Virus record (IMG/VR): IMGVR_UViG_3300008117_008509 | Span: 57,805-121,804 of that record | Strand: one strand, 5' to 3' | DNA length: 64,000 bases | From: a virus | Part shown: positions 25,115 to 33,355 of the stretch, piece by piece | Position numbering within the stretch: position 1 is the stretch's first letter | Layout of the letters: the number at the start of each line of letters is the position of its first letter | Notes under the pieces: generated by a model | The model's input: the letters and a program-made list of their open reading frames with translations, nothing else | The model's database searches: none | What the model was told of the DNA's origin: nothing | Position numbers and translations under genes: made by a program

Positions 25115-26017
25115 ATGAACTTAAAGCAATTAAAAGACTTTTATAATAAAAAACCTGTAGAATTTGTAATTAAAGAACATTATGATTTGATAGAGAATCA
25201 AGAGTTTATTCCAAGATTTTCCTTAAAGAATGTAAAGGATATCAATAATATTCCAATTAATAAACCTATTAAATATTCAGATGATTTAATGTCAAAGGCG
25301 ATAAAGTATGGAATGATCTTTTTAATTAACTATAAGGGAGAAGAAGACAAACATTTTGCAGGTCACGAAAGAGTAATTTATCCAATGGTTTTAGGACGCT
25401 CATCAAAAGGCAAAACGTTACTAAGAGGATGGCATTTAAATGGATGGTCAGTATCTCAAAGAAGACATATAAATAAAATTTGGAGACTTTTTAGAACAGA
25501 TAGAATACTTTCTATGACCTTTACAGGTTCTTTTTATAGATTACCTCCTTCTGGATATAATATGAATGATAAGGGAATGCGTGGTGGAATCATAACACGA
25601 GCTGACTTTAATGAGATTAGAAGAAACCAACAAAACTTAGTGAATCAAAATAAAATTCAAAATAGAGAAGAAGTGGAAATGGGAGCAGAGGAAAGAAAAT
25701 TTGCTTCAATTGTTGTTAAAGAAACCGGAACTCAATTAGATTTGAAAAATGCCTTAGAAAACTCCTATATTAATAACTTAAAAGATACAGAAGGACTGAG
25801 ATTATCTTTTCTTAAAAGTGTATATGGAACTAAATATGTAGCGATTTTAGGAGCTCTCGGCCAACCAGGAAACACCGTAAAAGTTACTACAGATAAGAAT
25901 CAAAATCTAGGAGTATTCAAAGTATTAGACTCAATAACAGGAAAAGTACTGAAAAGTATTAAAAATGTGAAGGGTAATTCAGTATATGATCTTTACCTTT
26001 TTGATAAGAAAGTATAA
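25115..26017 (+). CDS. Hypothetical protein, about 300 aa
   Basis: Unrecognised. The start at 25115 (MNLKQLKDFYNKKP) is chosen because the promoter-like box lies just before it; the longer frame from TTG at 25079 runs through that box. A compact region near 80-175 (HFAGHERVIYPMVLGRSSKG, LLRGWHLNGWSVSQRR, IWRLFRTDRILSMTFTGSF) looks like a conserved beta-barrel core, somewhat reminiscent of WYL-type domains, but I cannot confirm this. The second half is helical, then a short beta region. Single-gene unit. Confidence 0.72.
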   Translation: MNLKQLKDFYNKKPVEFVIKEHYDLIENQEFIPRFSLKNVKDINNIPINKPIKYSDDLMSKAIKYGMIFLINYKGEEDKHFAGHERVIYPMVLGRSSKGKTLLRGWHLNGWSVSQRRHINKIWRLFRTDRILSMTFTGSFYRLPPSGYNMNDKGMRGGIITRADFNEIRRNQQNLVNQNKIQNREEVEMGAEERKFASIVVKETGTQLDLKNALENSYINNLKDTEGLRLSFLKSVYGTKYVAILGALGQPGNTVKVTTDKNQNLGVFKVLDSITGKVLKSIKNVKGNSVYDLYLFDKKV

Positions 26018-26031
26018 ATTCATTTATAATT

Positions 26032-26041
26032 TTAATATATA
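26032..26041 (+). promoter_or_regulatory. Late-promoter-like box for PPK2 gene
   Basis: TTAATATATA, 4 nt before the ATG at 26046. Confidence 0.6.
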
Positions 26042-26045
26042 AATC

Positions 26046-27200
26046 ATGTTAAAAAGATTTTCAAACTTTATAAGAGAAGAATTATGGATTGAAGACATGG
26101 ATAAACCTTCAGTAGATACTCTAAAAAGAAATTTACTTTTTAGATTAAATGAGTATCGAACATTTATTCTATCAAACATCAATTATAATTTAACAACGAA
26201 TAAAGTAGAGTATAAAGAATTCGAAACAATCGATATTAAAGTAATGATAAGAGAACTAACTAATGAATTTACAGAAGAAGTTGTTCAAGAATTAAACTTA
26301 GAAGCATTTTTAAGAAAATTAAATCAAATATTAGAACTTAAAAAAAGAAATACTAAAAGAAAAGTTAGAGAATCCTTTGATGACTACTACAAGTCAATAG
26401 AAGTAAGAATTGACCAATTACATCAGACAGGAAAAACTGAAGATCATTTTGACCAATTTGAAGGAGAAGGTTCAATTTTAGGAAGAAGACAATATGAATC
26501 TGAAAAATATCAATTACAGGTTGAACTATTAAAACTTCAAGAATGGGTTAAGGCAAACGGAAAAAAAGTAGCAATTGTATTTGAAGGTAGAGATGCCGCA
26601 GGTAAAGGATCAACTATTAAAAGATTTGTTGAATATTTGGATCCAAAAGGATTTAAAGTTGTAGCACTAGGTGTTCCAACTGATGAGGAAAAAAACAATT
26701 GGTTCCAAAGATATGAGACACACTTGCCTAATTCAGGAGAAATAGTTTTCTTTGATAGAAGTTGGTACAATAGAGCAGTTGTTGAACCAGCTATGGGATA
26801 TTGCACAGAAGAACAATATCAAGACTTTATGGATAAAGTTATAGATTGGGAAGAAAAACAAATCAGAAATGGTTTGATACTTATAAAATTCTGGTTCTCA
26901 ATTACGCAAGATAAACAAATTAAAAGATTTGAATTAAGACAAAAATCACCACTTAAATATTGGAAGTTCTCTCCAAACGACGCAAAAGTATTAGACAAAT
27001 GGGAAGTTATTGGAAACTTTAAAAGACAGATGTTTCAACAAACTTCATCTAGATTGTCTCCTTGGGTTATTATTAACTCAAATGATAAAAAGATTGGTAG
27101 GTTAAACGCTATGAGATATGTTATATCTAAAGTAGACTATTCTGATAAAAATCCAGAAATGAGTAAATACTACCCTGAAGTAGTTAATATTCTGATTTAA
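26046..27200 (+). CDS. ppk2: Polyphosphate kinase 2 (PPK2) family protein with leader
   Basis: 384 aa. The kinase domain (about 140-384) has Walker A GRDAAGKGST at 181-190, a lid/Walker B segment EIVFFDRSWYNRAVVEPAMG at about 232-251, FWFSITQDKQIKRFELR, and SPWVIINSNDKKIGRLNA. PPK2 enzymes use polyphosphate to phosphorylate nucleoside mono- or diphosphates, or the reverse. The roughly 130 residues in front are not part of a normal PPK2 and begin with the leader MLKRFSNFIREE. A phage could use it to regenerate NTPs from host polyphosphate. Single-gene unit; substrate and direction cannot be read from sequence. Confidence 0.9.
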   Translation: MLKRFSNFIREELWIEDMDKPSVDTLKRNLLFRLNEYRTFILSNINYNLTTNKVEYKEFETIDIKVMIRELTNEFTEEVVQELNLEAFLRKLNQILELKKRNTKRKVRESFDDYYKSIEVRIDQLHQTGKTEDHFDQFEGEGSILGRRQYESEKYQLQVELLKLQEWVKANGKKVAIVFEGRDAAGKGSTIKRFVEYLDPKGFKVVALGVPTDEEKNNWFQRYETHLPNSGEIVFFDRSWYNRAVVEPAMGYCTEEQYQDFMDKVIDWEEKQIRNGLILIKFWFSITQDKQIKRFELRQKSPLKYWKFSPNDAKVLDKWEVIGNFKRQMFQQTSSRLSPWVIINSNDKKIGRLNAMRYVISKVDYSDKNPEMSKYYPEVVNILI

Positions 27201-27204
27201 TAAT

Positions 27205-27214
27205 ATAATATATA
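27205..27214 (+). promoter_or_regulatory. Late-promoter-like box
   Basis: ATAATATATA, 19 nt before the ATG at 27234. Confidence 0.55.
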
Positions 27215-27233
27215 CAAAAAACAAAACAAAATT

Positions 27234-27965
27234 ATGAAAGTTATTCAAAAATTTGAAAGTTATATGTCTAGAGAAGAAATGTGTAGTGCTCTTTGCAGAT
27301 GTGGATATACTATGAGCGAACTCGAAGAATGTTCAAATCAAGAACTTGAAGAAATGTGTAGAGCAACAGAGGAAGAAAACTATATAAATAATAACACTAT
27401 GACTCAGGAGAAGAAAGGAGAAAAATGGATTAAAGACGCTATCAAAAATCCAGGATCTTTAAGAAAATCTATGGACAAAAAAGAAGGAGAAAAAATTTCA
27501 AAGAAAGAAATTGACTCCGAACTAGAGGCTCTAAAAGGAAAAGACAAAGATCCTAAGAAAAAAGGAGTACAAGGTCTTTCTAAAAATGATTTAGCAAAAT
27601 ACAGAAAATTAAATTTAGCAAAAACACTTAAAGGACTAAAAGAACACCAGAATACACAAAATTATATGTTTTTTGGAAATTTAAAAACAATTAAAAGATT
27701 AGTTGATGAGATGTTAGAAATGGATGAATCTGAAGTTGATGCTAAATTATCAAATGGTCACAACTGGGCATTAGATCATATTGCAACATCTAAAGATGAT
27801 ATCGAGGAAGTATTCAATTTCTTAGCTGGTCACGATGTACCATCTGAAGACCAAGGACATCATCATTATGATGAACCATCACACGAAGAGACCGAGAGTC
27901 ATTTGGCTAATAAAGATTTAGAAGATGAAATGAAAAATATAAAAAGTTTTGGAAACTTTAAATAA
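27234..27965 (+). CDS. Hypothetical protein with FxxF-like segments at both ends
   Basis: 243 aa, hydrophilic, Lys/Glu-rich. The start MKVIQKFESYMSREEM carries the shared leader, and the last residues NIKSFGNFK repeat the aromatic spacing. After the leader a short module (SREEMCSALCRCGYTMSELE ... QELEEMCRATEEE) matches one in the 31241-31939 protein. The middle is very basic, the C-terminal third is acidic and helical (NGHNWALDHIATSKDDIEEV) and includes a His-rich patch (GHHHYDE). No catalytic motif. Ends at a bidirectional terminator. Confidence 0.75.
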   Translation: MKVIQKFESYMSREEMCSALCRCGYTMSELEECSNQELEEMCRATEEENYINNNTMTQEKKGEKWIKDAIKNPGSLRKSMDKKEGEKISKKEIDSELEALKGKDKDPKKKGVQGLSKNDLAKYRKLNLAKTLKGLKEHQNTQNYMFFGNLKTIKRLVDEMLEMDESEVDAKLSNGHNWALDHIATSKDDIEEVFNFLAGHDVPSEDQGHHHYDEPSHEETESHLANKDLEDEMKNIKSFGNFK

Positions 27966-27998
27966 AAAAAACCCAGTCAAAATGACTGGGTTTTTTAT
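27963..27998 (+). terminator. Bidirectional rho-independent terminator
   Basis: Stem ACCCAGTCA/TGACTGGGT (27971-27979 with 27983-27991), 3-nt loop, A-run before and T-run after; it serves the convergent genes 27234 (+) and 28000 (-). Confidence 0.92.
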
Positions 27999-27999
27999 T

Positions 28000-28734
28000 T
28001 TAGAATAAATCTTTTTCATCTAAAAGAGTATAAGTAAATTTGTTTTTTGTTACAGTTTTAAACTTCTCACAAACATTCATAACTTCTTCTTTATGAAGCC
28101 AATGTGAAAATACCTGACAACCAGCAGACCACTTACCGATTTTTGCAGATGAACCAGCTTTATTAGATCCGTGAATATTAATACCAAATAATCCAGTCTC
28201 AACTTTTGATTCATTCAACTGATAATTGTTATCCTTATTTGAATCTCTATAAACCGTAACTTTTCCGGTTTGAACCAAAGCTCTGTGGTCTGTTTTTTGT
28301 TGGTGAAATCCTAAAGACCAACAATCAACCCATTGATTTGGCTTAAGAATAGCTGTTCCTAATTTACTCATAGGGTTATTTAGCCAATAAACACCCGGAT
28401 TAGTTGTGTTGGGAAATATTTTAATAACTTCTTGACCAGCGACTTTACTATACTCAGCTAAAGCGAAATCGGTATTTTTACCAGCTACTCCATCCTCAGC
28501 TAACGTTTTCCCATTAGCACCTTTGAATCCATAAGAGTTAAGAAATTGTTGTTTACCTTTTAGGTCTAAATTATCAGCCATTTTGGGTATTTGATAAGCA
28601 AGACAAAAAAAGTCGTTAAATGAATCCGGAACATCTAATGTTGCTCTTACTCCGATTAAATTTGGTCTGTCGGTATACCATTTGTAGCCCTTTTTTGATA
28701 GGACTGATTTTAATAAATCAATTGTTATGTTCAT
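28000..28734 (-). CDS. L,D-transpeptidase/YkuD-like domain protein, possible lysin
   Basis: 244 aa. The C-terminal part has GINIHGSNKAGSSAKIGKWSAGCQVF, with the His...Ser-x-Gly-Cys arrangement of YkuD-type catalytic cysteine enzymes that act on peptidoglycan peptides. An N-terminal region has a possible peptidoglycan-binding-like stretch (GFKGANGKTLAEDGVAGKNT). No signal peptide, as expected for a phage lysin released by a holin or acting from the virion. Function as endolysin is inference; a scaffold or inactive homologue is possible. Own promoter box and a terminator at its end. Confidence 0.6.
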   Translation of the reverse strand: MNITIDLLKSVLSKKGYKWYTDRPNLIGVRATLDVPDSFNDFFCLAYQIPKMADNLDLKGKQQFLNSYGFKGANGKTLAEDGVAGKNTDFALAEYSKVAGQEVIKIFPNTTNPGVYWLNNPMSKLGTAILKPNQWVDCWSLGFHQQKTDHRALVQTGKVTVYRDSNKDNNYQLNESKVETGLFGINIHGSNKAGSSAKIGKWSAGCQVFSHWLHKEEVMNVCEKFKTVTKNKFTYTLLDEKDLF

Positions 28735-28753
28735 AATAGTTATTCTTTTTTAG

Positions 28754-28763
28754 TATATATCAA
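28754..28763 (-). promoter_or_regulatory. Late-promoter-like box
   Basis: TTGATATATA on the minus strand, 19 nt before the ATG at 28734. Confidence 0.55.
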
Positions 28764-28837
28764 AACAATTTTCTAAATTTTTACTAAAATCATTATGAGA
28801 TTTTTTCAGTCTCAATAAATATAATACTTTAGACAGT

Positions 28838-29254
28838 ATGGATAAGTTAGATAAATTTTTACATTTTTTTTTAGACAACATTGATGACAAAAGAATCTCA
28901 GTATCAAAAAAAATGAAATATGGATTTAGATTCTACTACATAACTTTTGTAGTCGATGAAGATCCAATAAAAAAATCAACTCAGTTATATCAATATAGAG
29001 AAAATATGGAAGTTATATTTGATAATAGAAACGGATGTATAGAAATATTTGGAGGATACGAAAACCACCCTCTTATTGTTGAAGACAAAATACTTTTAGA
29101 AAAATGGTCTAAAATATTAGAAAGCGTTGTAAATGAAAATTTAGAAGAAAGAGTGGTTGATGTTTTTGAAAAAACACTTAATGAGTGTTATAATAAAAAT
29201 TTATATAGAGAATTACAAATGAAAAAAATATTTAAAGAAGATGAATCCGTATAA
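28838..29254 (+). CDS. Hypothetical protein, 138 aa
   Basis: Unrecognised, soluble alpha/beta protein (GFRFYYITFVVDEDPIKK; RNGCIEIFGGYENHPLIV) with a helical C-terminus. It overlaps the UvsY-like gene by 14 bases, so the two are probably co-expressed. The box upstream is less clear than elsewhere (ATAAATATAATAC at about 28814-28826). Confidence 0.7.
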   Translation: MDKLDKFLHFFLDNIDDKRISVSKKMKYGFRFYYITFVVDEDPIKKSTQLYQYRENMEVIFDNRNGCIEIFGGYENHPLIVEDKILLEKWSKILESVVNENLEERVVDVFEKTLNECYNKNLYRELQMKKIFKEDESV

Positions 29255-29735
29255 CCAAGATGAATTCGATAGGATTGGTAAAGTTAAAGAAACTAACGAT
29301 AAATTAGAAGAGTTCTTTAATGACAAAAGATCCGAGTGGAACAAAAATGTAGAACCACTCTTTAAAATAATAAGAGTTGATTTAACCAATCCTTCCTCCG
29401 CGAAGGACATAATGGAAGCTCAATCATCGGCTCTGTCTTATAGACAAGCAATCAGCGAACAAATTAATTTCTTCTTAAATAAACGCAGTAAAGAAACAAC
29501 TAAGATTAAGAGACTTAGACAAGATAAATTTATATTTTATGCAACAGGATTTGGTGTTAAAACAAACCTAGGAGAAAAAGGAATCTTAATTGATGGCCAT
29601 TTAGCTGAAAATGATAGAAGTCTTGAACTTATTGAATCTTATATCGAATTCTTAAGAGACACCACAAAGAATCTAGAAAGTTTAAGTTATTCAATTAAGA
29701 ATATGATTGAATTGATGAATTATTTAGGTCGTTAA
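29241..29735 (+). CDS. UvsY-like recombination mediator (tentative)
   Basis: 164 aa, almost all helical. The order of features follows T4 UvsY: basic helix (NKRSKETTKIKRLRQDKF), a KFIFYATG turn, an acidic/Leu segment (GHLAENDRSLELIESYIEFL) and a final helix (LESLSYSIKNMIEL) comparable to the region of UvsY ending in AIKHIQDM. UvsY loads UvsX recombinase onto single-stranded DNA and displaces gp32. UvsW is encoded at 43502, consistent with a T4-type recombination system, but the match is by pattern only. Ends convergently with the next gene. Confidence 0.45.
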   Translation: MNPYNQDEFDRIGKVKETNDKLEEFFNDKRSEWNKNVEPLFKIIRVDLTNPSSAKDIMEAQSSALSYRQAISEQINFFLNKRSKETTKIKRLRQDKFIFYATGFGVKTNLGEKGILIDGHLAENDRSLELIESYIEFLRDTTKNLESLSYSIKNMIELMNYLGR

Positions 29736-30850
29736 TCGACTTTTTTATTCCATTTAGTTTCGATACGCAGATCTTTTAGAGCTTGGTGACCTGATGAACA
29801 TTCAGAACATAACACTTTATCACCGTCCCAGTTTGTTGTGATAACATCACCTTCACAATCTTCACATCTTTCTCTTTCACCATAAACACTATGTAAGTAA
29901 TAACAATTTTTGTCAGATAAATTAGACAAACTATCTTTATCTTTACTTAAAAAACACATAGTATCAACATAAGGATACATATTAAAGTCGCCTTTTAACT
30001 TTAATTTAACTTCACCGGATACTTCTTCGCCTTTATAAATGAAACGAACGCTATCACTATCATGTGATGAAATAACTTTCTTATAAAACCAACCTTCTGT
30101 ATCCGCAAATTGTTTAAATCTATTAACATCCGAATCTCGGTTAGCATAAACTCTATCCATAAAGTATTTAGAATCACAAGGTGATTTTTTAACCTTCCAG
30201 ACAAGAGCTCTTCCATGAATTTTATCATCAGAATCAACATAAATAAGAAGTTTTACTTTATCTGGATTTTCAGTATAAATCTTAAAAGTTCTTTTACCTT
30301 CATCTCTCATACAAGAACTTCCTAAAGTTCCTTTTCGACTGTAATATTTATTTTCATCATAATATTTTGCAATATCTTCACCAGATACTAATTTGAATTG
30401 AATCGTTGATACTTCCGTAGAAGCTTTCCAAGAATTTACAAAAGACTCTCTATCAGAATCACTCACGTTAATTCCTCTTAAAGAACAAATATAATTTACA
30501 ATTTTACCAATTTTTACCTCACCTCTGCCGGGCATTGTATAAGGAAAATTAGGATTATCATAAATTTCATCTTTTTTAGAATTTACCTTTGATTGATTTA
30601 TAAACCCAACCATATCTTCAGAATCAACTAAATCAAAATAGTTTTGTTTAATTTTATCATCTGGGAAATACTGCTCACTCTCTATTATATCTAATATTTG
30701 ATCGGCAATTTCACCTACTTTACCTGGTTGTTTTACTAATGATTTTAATTTAAATAAAAAATCAGTCGTGCTATAAACTCGACCTTCTAAAAGAGAAAAG
30801 ATTTCAAACTTTAGTTTTTCTAATATAAAACCATCGTATTTTGTTATCAT
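29732..30850 (-). CDS. Phage protein of the SCMR type with C-terminal zinc finger
   Basis: 372 aa. The mid-region (FKLVSGEDIAKYYDENKYYS ... GTLGSSCMRDEGKRTFKIYT ... HGRALVWKV ... FMDRVYANRDSDVNRFKQFA) is a pattern I recognise from uncharacterised proteins of many large phages; no function is known to me. Near the C-terminus is a C4 zinc finger (CEDCEGD ... VLCSECSSGH). The start MITKYDGFILEK fits the shared leader (Tyr5, Phe8, then Glu). Start chosen by the box 7 nt upstream. Confidence 0.75.
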   Translation of the reverse strand: MITKYDGFILEKLKFEIFSLLEGRVYSTTDFLFKLKSLVKQPGKVGEIADQILDIIESEQYFPDDKIKQNYFDLVDSEDMVGFINQSKVNSKKDEIYDNPNFPYTMPGRGEVKIGKIVNYICSLRGINVSDSDRESFVNSWKASTEVSTIQFKLVSGEDIAKYYDENKYYSRKGTLGSSCMRDEGKRTFKIYTENPDKVKLLIYVDSDDKIHGRALVWKVKKSPCDSKYFMDRVYANRDSDVNRFKQFADTEGWFYKKVISSHDSDSVRFIYKGEEVSGEVKLKLKGDFNMYPYVDTMCFLSKDKDSLSNLSDKNCYYLHSVYGERERCEDCEGDVITTNWDGDKVLCSECSSGHQALKDLRIETKWNKKVD

Positions 30851-30857
30851 ATAATCG

Positions 30858-30867
30858 TATATATTAT
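30858..30867. promoter_or_regulatory. Divergent promoter-like box shared by two genes
   Basis: The near-palindromic TATATATTAT lies 7 nt from the minus-strand ATG (30850) and 9 nt from the plus-strand ATG (30877), so one box may serve both. Confidence 0.5.
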
Positions 30868-30876
30868 TTTCTATAC

Positions 30877-31239
30877 ATGGAATATCCTAAATTTAAATTA
30901 AACAAAGATTGGAACATTGAATCAGAGTTTGCTGGAGTCAAAAACAAGGTTCTTATATTTTCATCGGGTCACATTTTTGAATCAAATGAAGATGGTGAGT
31001 ATGTAATTGAATGGATTGGCGGTAGAATGTCGTTTGACGAGGATCAAATGAGATTAAATAAAGACCTATTTACTCCGATAGAAATTAGAAATGATATTGA
31101 AATACATATTGAGGAGATTCCAGAAGATGATGACATCTTAGTTAGAAATTGGAGAATTCAACTAGATGTAAAAACAACTCGTAAAAAACTAAAAGAAGTT
31201 CAGAAGATTATAGAAGAATATGTAAAACCTATTTTATAG
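30877..31239 (+). CDS. Hypothetical protein, 120 aa
   Basis: Unrecognised, acidic, beta-rich N-terminal half (FAGVKNKVLIFSSGHIFES), helical C-terminus. The ATG at 30877 is preferred: the longer frame from TTG at 30841 would run through the promoter region and overlap the divergent gene. Ends one base before the convergent gene 31241. Confidence 0.72.
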   Translation: MEYPKFKLNKDWNIESEFAGVKNKVLIFSSGHIFESNEDGEYVIEWIGGRMSFDEDQMRLNKDLFTPIEIRNDIEIHIEEIPEDDDILVRNWRIQLDVKTTRKKLKEVQKIIEEYVKPIL

Positions 31240-31240
31240 A

Positions 31241-31939
31241 TTACTTCTTTCTTTTCTTCTTTCTTGCTTTAGCAGCTTTTGCTTTTGTCCATAAATCAGC
31301 GTCTGCTTTTCTTGCTCCACCAGCGCCAGTAATGAATGAATTAACTCTACCCATTCCCCATTGATGTTGAGCAACCCCTGGTCTATGACCAGCATTCCAA
31401 GCTTGCATTCCTTTAGAAAAAACTTTTCTTAAAATACCAACAGGAATTCCAGAAGCTTTTGATTTCTTTTTAAGAGAAGCGGTTACTCCAGACTTTTTAG
31501 ATTCATCCAATCCTTCTAATTCATCAGAAACACTACCATGTTTATTTATAGTATCGATAATTTGTTTAACAACATAAACTTCCAAATCCAACTCAATTGC
31601 AATTTGATCTTCAGTAAGACCCATTTCTAAAAGTTCTCTAACATCTTCCATATCAGCATGTGTAAAATCCTCAAATGTATAAGACTCGTAATAATCACCT
31701 TCTTCTTCCTCTCTTGGGTTGTAAGGTCCTCCTATCCAATTTTCATCACTAGTAGATTCTCTGTCTAATTCAGATATCCAATCTTCGGTTTCTAAGGAAT
31801 GGAATAACTCCTCTAATTCATCATCAGTCATTGCCTCAAGTTCTTCTCTTTCGAATGTAGATGTTGAAGAAAGAGTCTCAATCATTTCTTCTCTATTTAA
31901 TGGTTCTCTAAAACTCTCAAATGTTTTTAAGTATCTCAT
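31241..31939 (-). CDS. FxxF-leader protein with GHRPG-QWG basic C-terminal domain
   Basis: 232 aa from MRYLKTFESFREPLNREEM. Parts: the leader; a short acidic module shared with 27234-27965; an acidic middle with a helix-turn-helix-like stretch (LTEDQIAIELDLEVYVVKQI); and a basic C-terminal domain (ASGIPVGILRKVFSKGMQAW, GHRPGVAQHQWGMGRVNSF) ending in a poly-Lys/Arg tail. That last domain resembles uncharacterised domains (DUF5824-like, in my recollection) of phages and giant viruses. The ATG at 31939 is used because upstream codons overlap the next gene in another frame. Confidence 0.75.
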   Translation of the reverse strand: MRYLKTFESFREPLNREEMIETLSSTSTFEREELEAMTDDELEELFHSLETEDWISELDRESTSDENWIGGPYNPREEEEGDYYESYTFEDFTHADMEDVRELLEMGLTEDQIAIELDLEVYVVKQIIDTINKHGSVSDELEGLDESKKSGVTASLKKKSKASGIPVGILRKVFSKGMQAWNAGHRPGVAQHQWGMGRVNSFITGAGGARKADADLWTKAKAAKARKKKRKK

Positions 31940-31952
31940 ATATTTAATTTTT

Positions 31953-32498
31953 TTATTTATTTCCAAACATTTTTTGGTATGCTTTAGTTGCTGCTGATTT
32001 TTTAGTTTTAACTCTTTTACCCTCACCTCCTTTACCAGACGAGTAATCAGCATCCCAGTCTTTTTTATACTCTTTTTTTCCTCTAAATGTGTCAATTTCT
32101 TTCTTCATTTTACCAGGATTTTTAGTTAAATATTTTCCTGGAATTTTACGGCCTTTATACTTTTGTGCTTTAACTCTTTCGGATATTCCCAAAATTCCTT
32201 GAATGTCTTTTTCAATAATATCTAGCCCTTCATCAATAGAATCCACATAAGTTTGAAAATCAGTAGTATCACCAACAAACTTTGCTACATACATTTGATC
32301 TATATCAAATTCATACCTTATAGATAAATCATCTTTTGTAAAATTTACAACCACCTCGTGATCAGACTTATTTTCCCACTCATAAATGATACTATTATCA
32401 GAAAGACCATCGATAAGGTCTTTTAATTCTTGCATCTTAGCATCAATAACATTGTCGCTATTTTCAATGAACTCTCTGAATAATTTTATTTTTTTCAT
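31953..32498 (-). CDS. FxxF-leader protein with KTKKSAATKAY basic domain
   Basis: 181 aa. The N-terminus MKKIKLFREFIENSD is the shared leader (Phe7, Phe10, Glu12). The middle is acidic alpha/beta. The C-terminal 70 residues are very basic: RKIPGKYLTKNPGKMKKEID, DWDADYSSGKGGEGKRV, KTKKSAATKAYQKMFGNK. I know this type from uncharacterised phage and giant-virus proteins (DUF5872-like). It is co-directional with, and 13 nt upstream of, the gene for the other such basic domain. DNA binding is plausible from charge. Confidence 0.75.
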   Translation of the reverse strand: MKKIKLFREFIENSDNVIDAKMQELKDLIDGLSDNSIIYEWENKSDHEVVVNFTKDDLSIRYEFDIDQMYVAKFVGDTTDFQTYVDSIDEGLDIIEKDIQGILGISERVKAQKYKGRKIPGKYLTKNPGKMKKEIDTFRGKKEYKKDWDADYSSGKGGEGKRVKTKKSAATKAYQKMFGNK

Positions 32499-32503
32499 AT
32501 CGA

Positions 32504-32513
32504 TATATATTAA
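32504..32513 (-). promoter_or_regulatory. Late-promoter-like box, start-proximal
   Basis: TTAATATATA, 5 nt before the ATG at 32498; preceded by a TTTG-containing AT-rich stretch. Confidence 0.6.
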
Positions 32514-32549
32514 ATAAACAAATTCATTTCTTTATAATATCATGTTTAT

Positions 32550-33323
32550 ATGGCTAATAAGATTAAATTCGTATTTAAATCAGATAAAATTTCTGAATTC
32601 ATTGAGAGATTAGAAGATCTTACTAAAATCGAAGATACTATAAAACTCAAAATAGATTCAGATAATATTCTTATGTACTCTATTCTTGGAGGAAATGTTA
32701 TGTTGGCTTTTAAAAATTTTTTGTTAAAAACTGATGACTTCTTCAATTTTGATGAATTCGATTTTACTTTAGATATTATTATAGTAAATGCTAAAAAATT
32801 TGTTAAAAACTTAAATTTTTTGACTTCATCTGACAAAGTTACAATCGAATATACTTACAAAGAATCAAACGATGATGATAATATAATGAATGCTCGTTCA
32901 ATGCAAGTTGTGGGTGGAAAATTAAAAGTAAATTGGTTAGCAGGAGAACATTATGAATTAAGGGATATTAATAAAACTACACTAAGAAACAATCTTGATA
33001 TCAAAAAAAGAATATGGTCTTTTAAAATTTCACAATGTGATTTCTCTGATGTAAAAAAACTATCAAATATAAATTCTGATAGAATTATCAATATAAATAT
33101 TGATAACGGTCGAGTAATTTTTTCCGAAAAGGCGGCATGGGAATTAGAAATAGACTCAATTGATGATGATAGAAATTCTAATTTAATGCTAAATAAAAGA
33201 TTTTTATCATGTATAACTGATTCAAAAGATATAGAATTTAGCATTTTTGATAATTTTATGTTAATCCAAGAAGAAAATTCTAATTTGATGCTATCCTTTG
33301 AACAAGATTTTTCCGACGATTAA
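32550..33323 (+). CDS. Sliding-clamp-like protein (gp45/PCNA fold, tentative)
   Basis: 257 aa against 228 for T4 gp45. Two halves each carry beta-strand patterns of clamp subdomains: IKLKIDSDNILMYSILGGNVML early and IININIDNGRVIFSEKAAWELEI plus IEFSIFDNFMLIQEENSNLM late. The protein is acidic, as clamps are. A clamp would tether DNA polymerase and, in T4, also activate late transcription with gp55 and gp33. It stands in a group with IF-3 and the polymerase half gene. Assignment rests on strand pattern and context only. Confidence 0.5.
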   Translation: MANKIKFVFKSDKISEFIERLEDLTKIEDTIKLKIDSDNILMYSILGGNVMLAFKNFLLKTDDFFNFDEFDFTLDIIIVNAKKFVKNLNFLTSSDKVTIEYTYKESNDDDNIMNARSMQVVGGKLKVNWLAGEHYELRDINKTTLRNNLDIKKRIWSFKISQCDFSDVKKLSNINSDRIININIDNGRVIFSEKAAWELEIDSIDDDRNSNLMLNKRFLSCITDSKDIEFSIFDNFMLIQEENSNLMLSFEQDFSDD

Positions 33324-33355
33324 TATTTTTTATTATATTAGCTAAAAATATAACT

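Noticed and set aside
31940-32095. N-terminal extension of the 31241-31939 gene by 52 codons
   Set aside because: It overlaps the 31953-32498 coding region in another frame, and the typical leader starts at ATG 31939.
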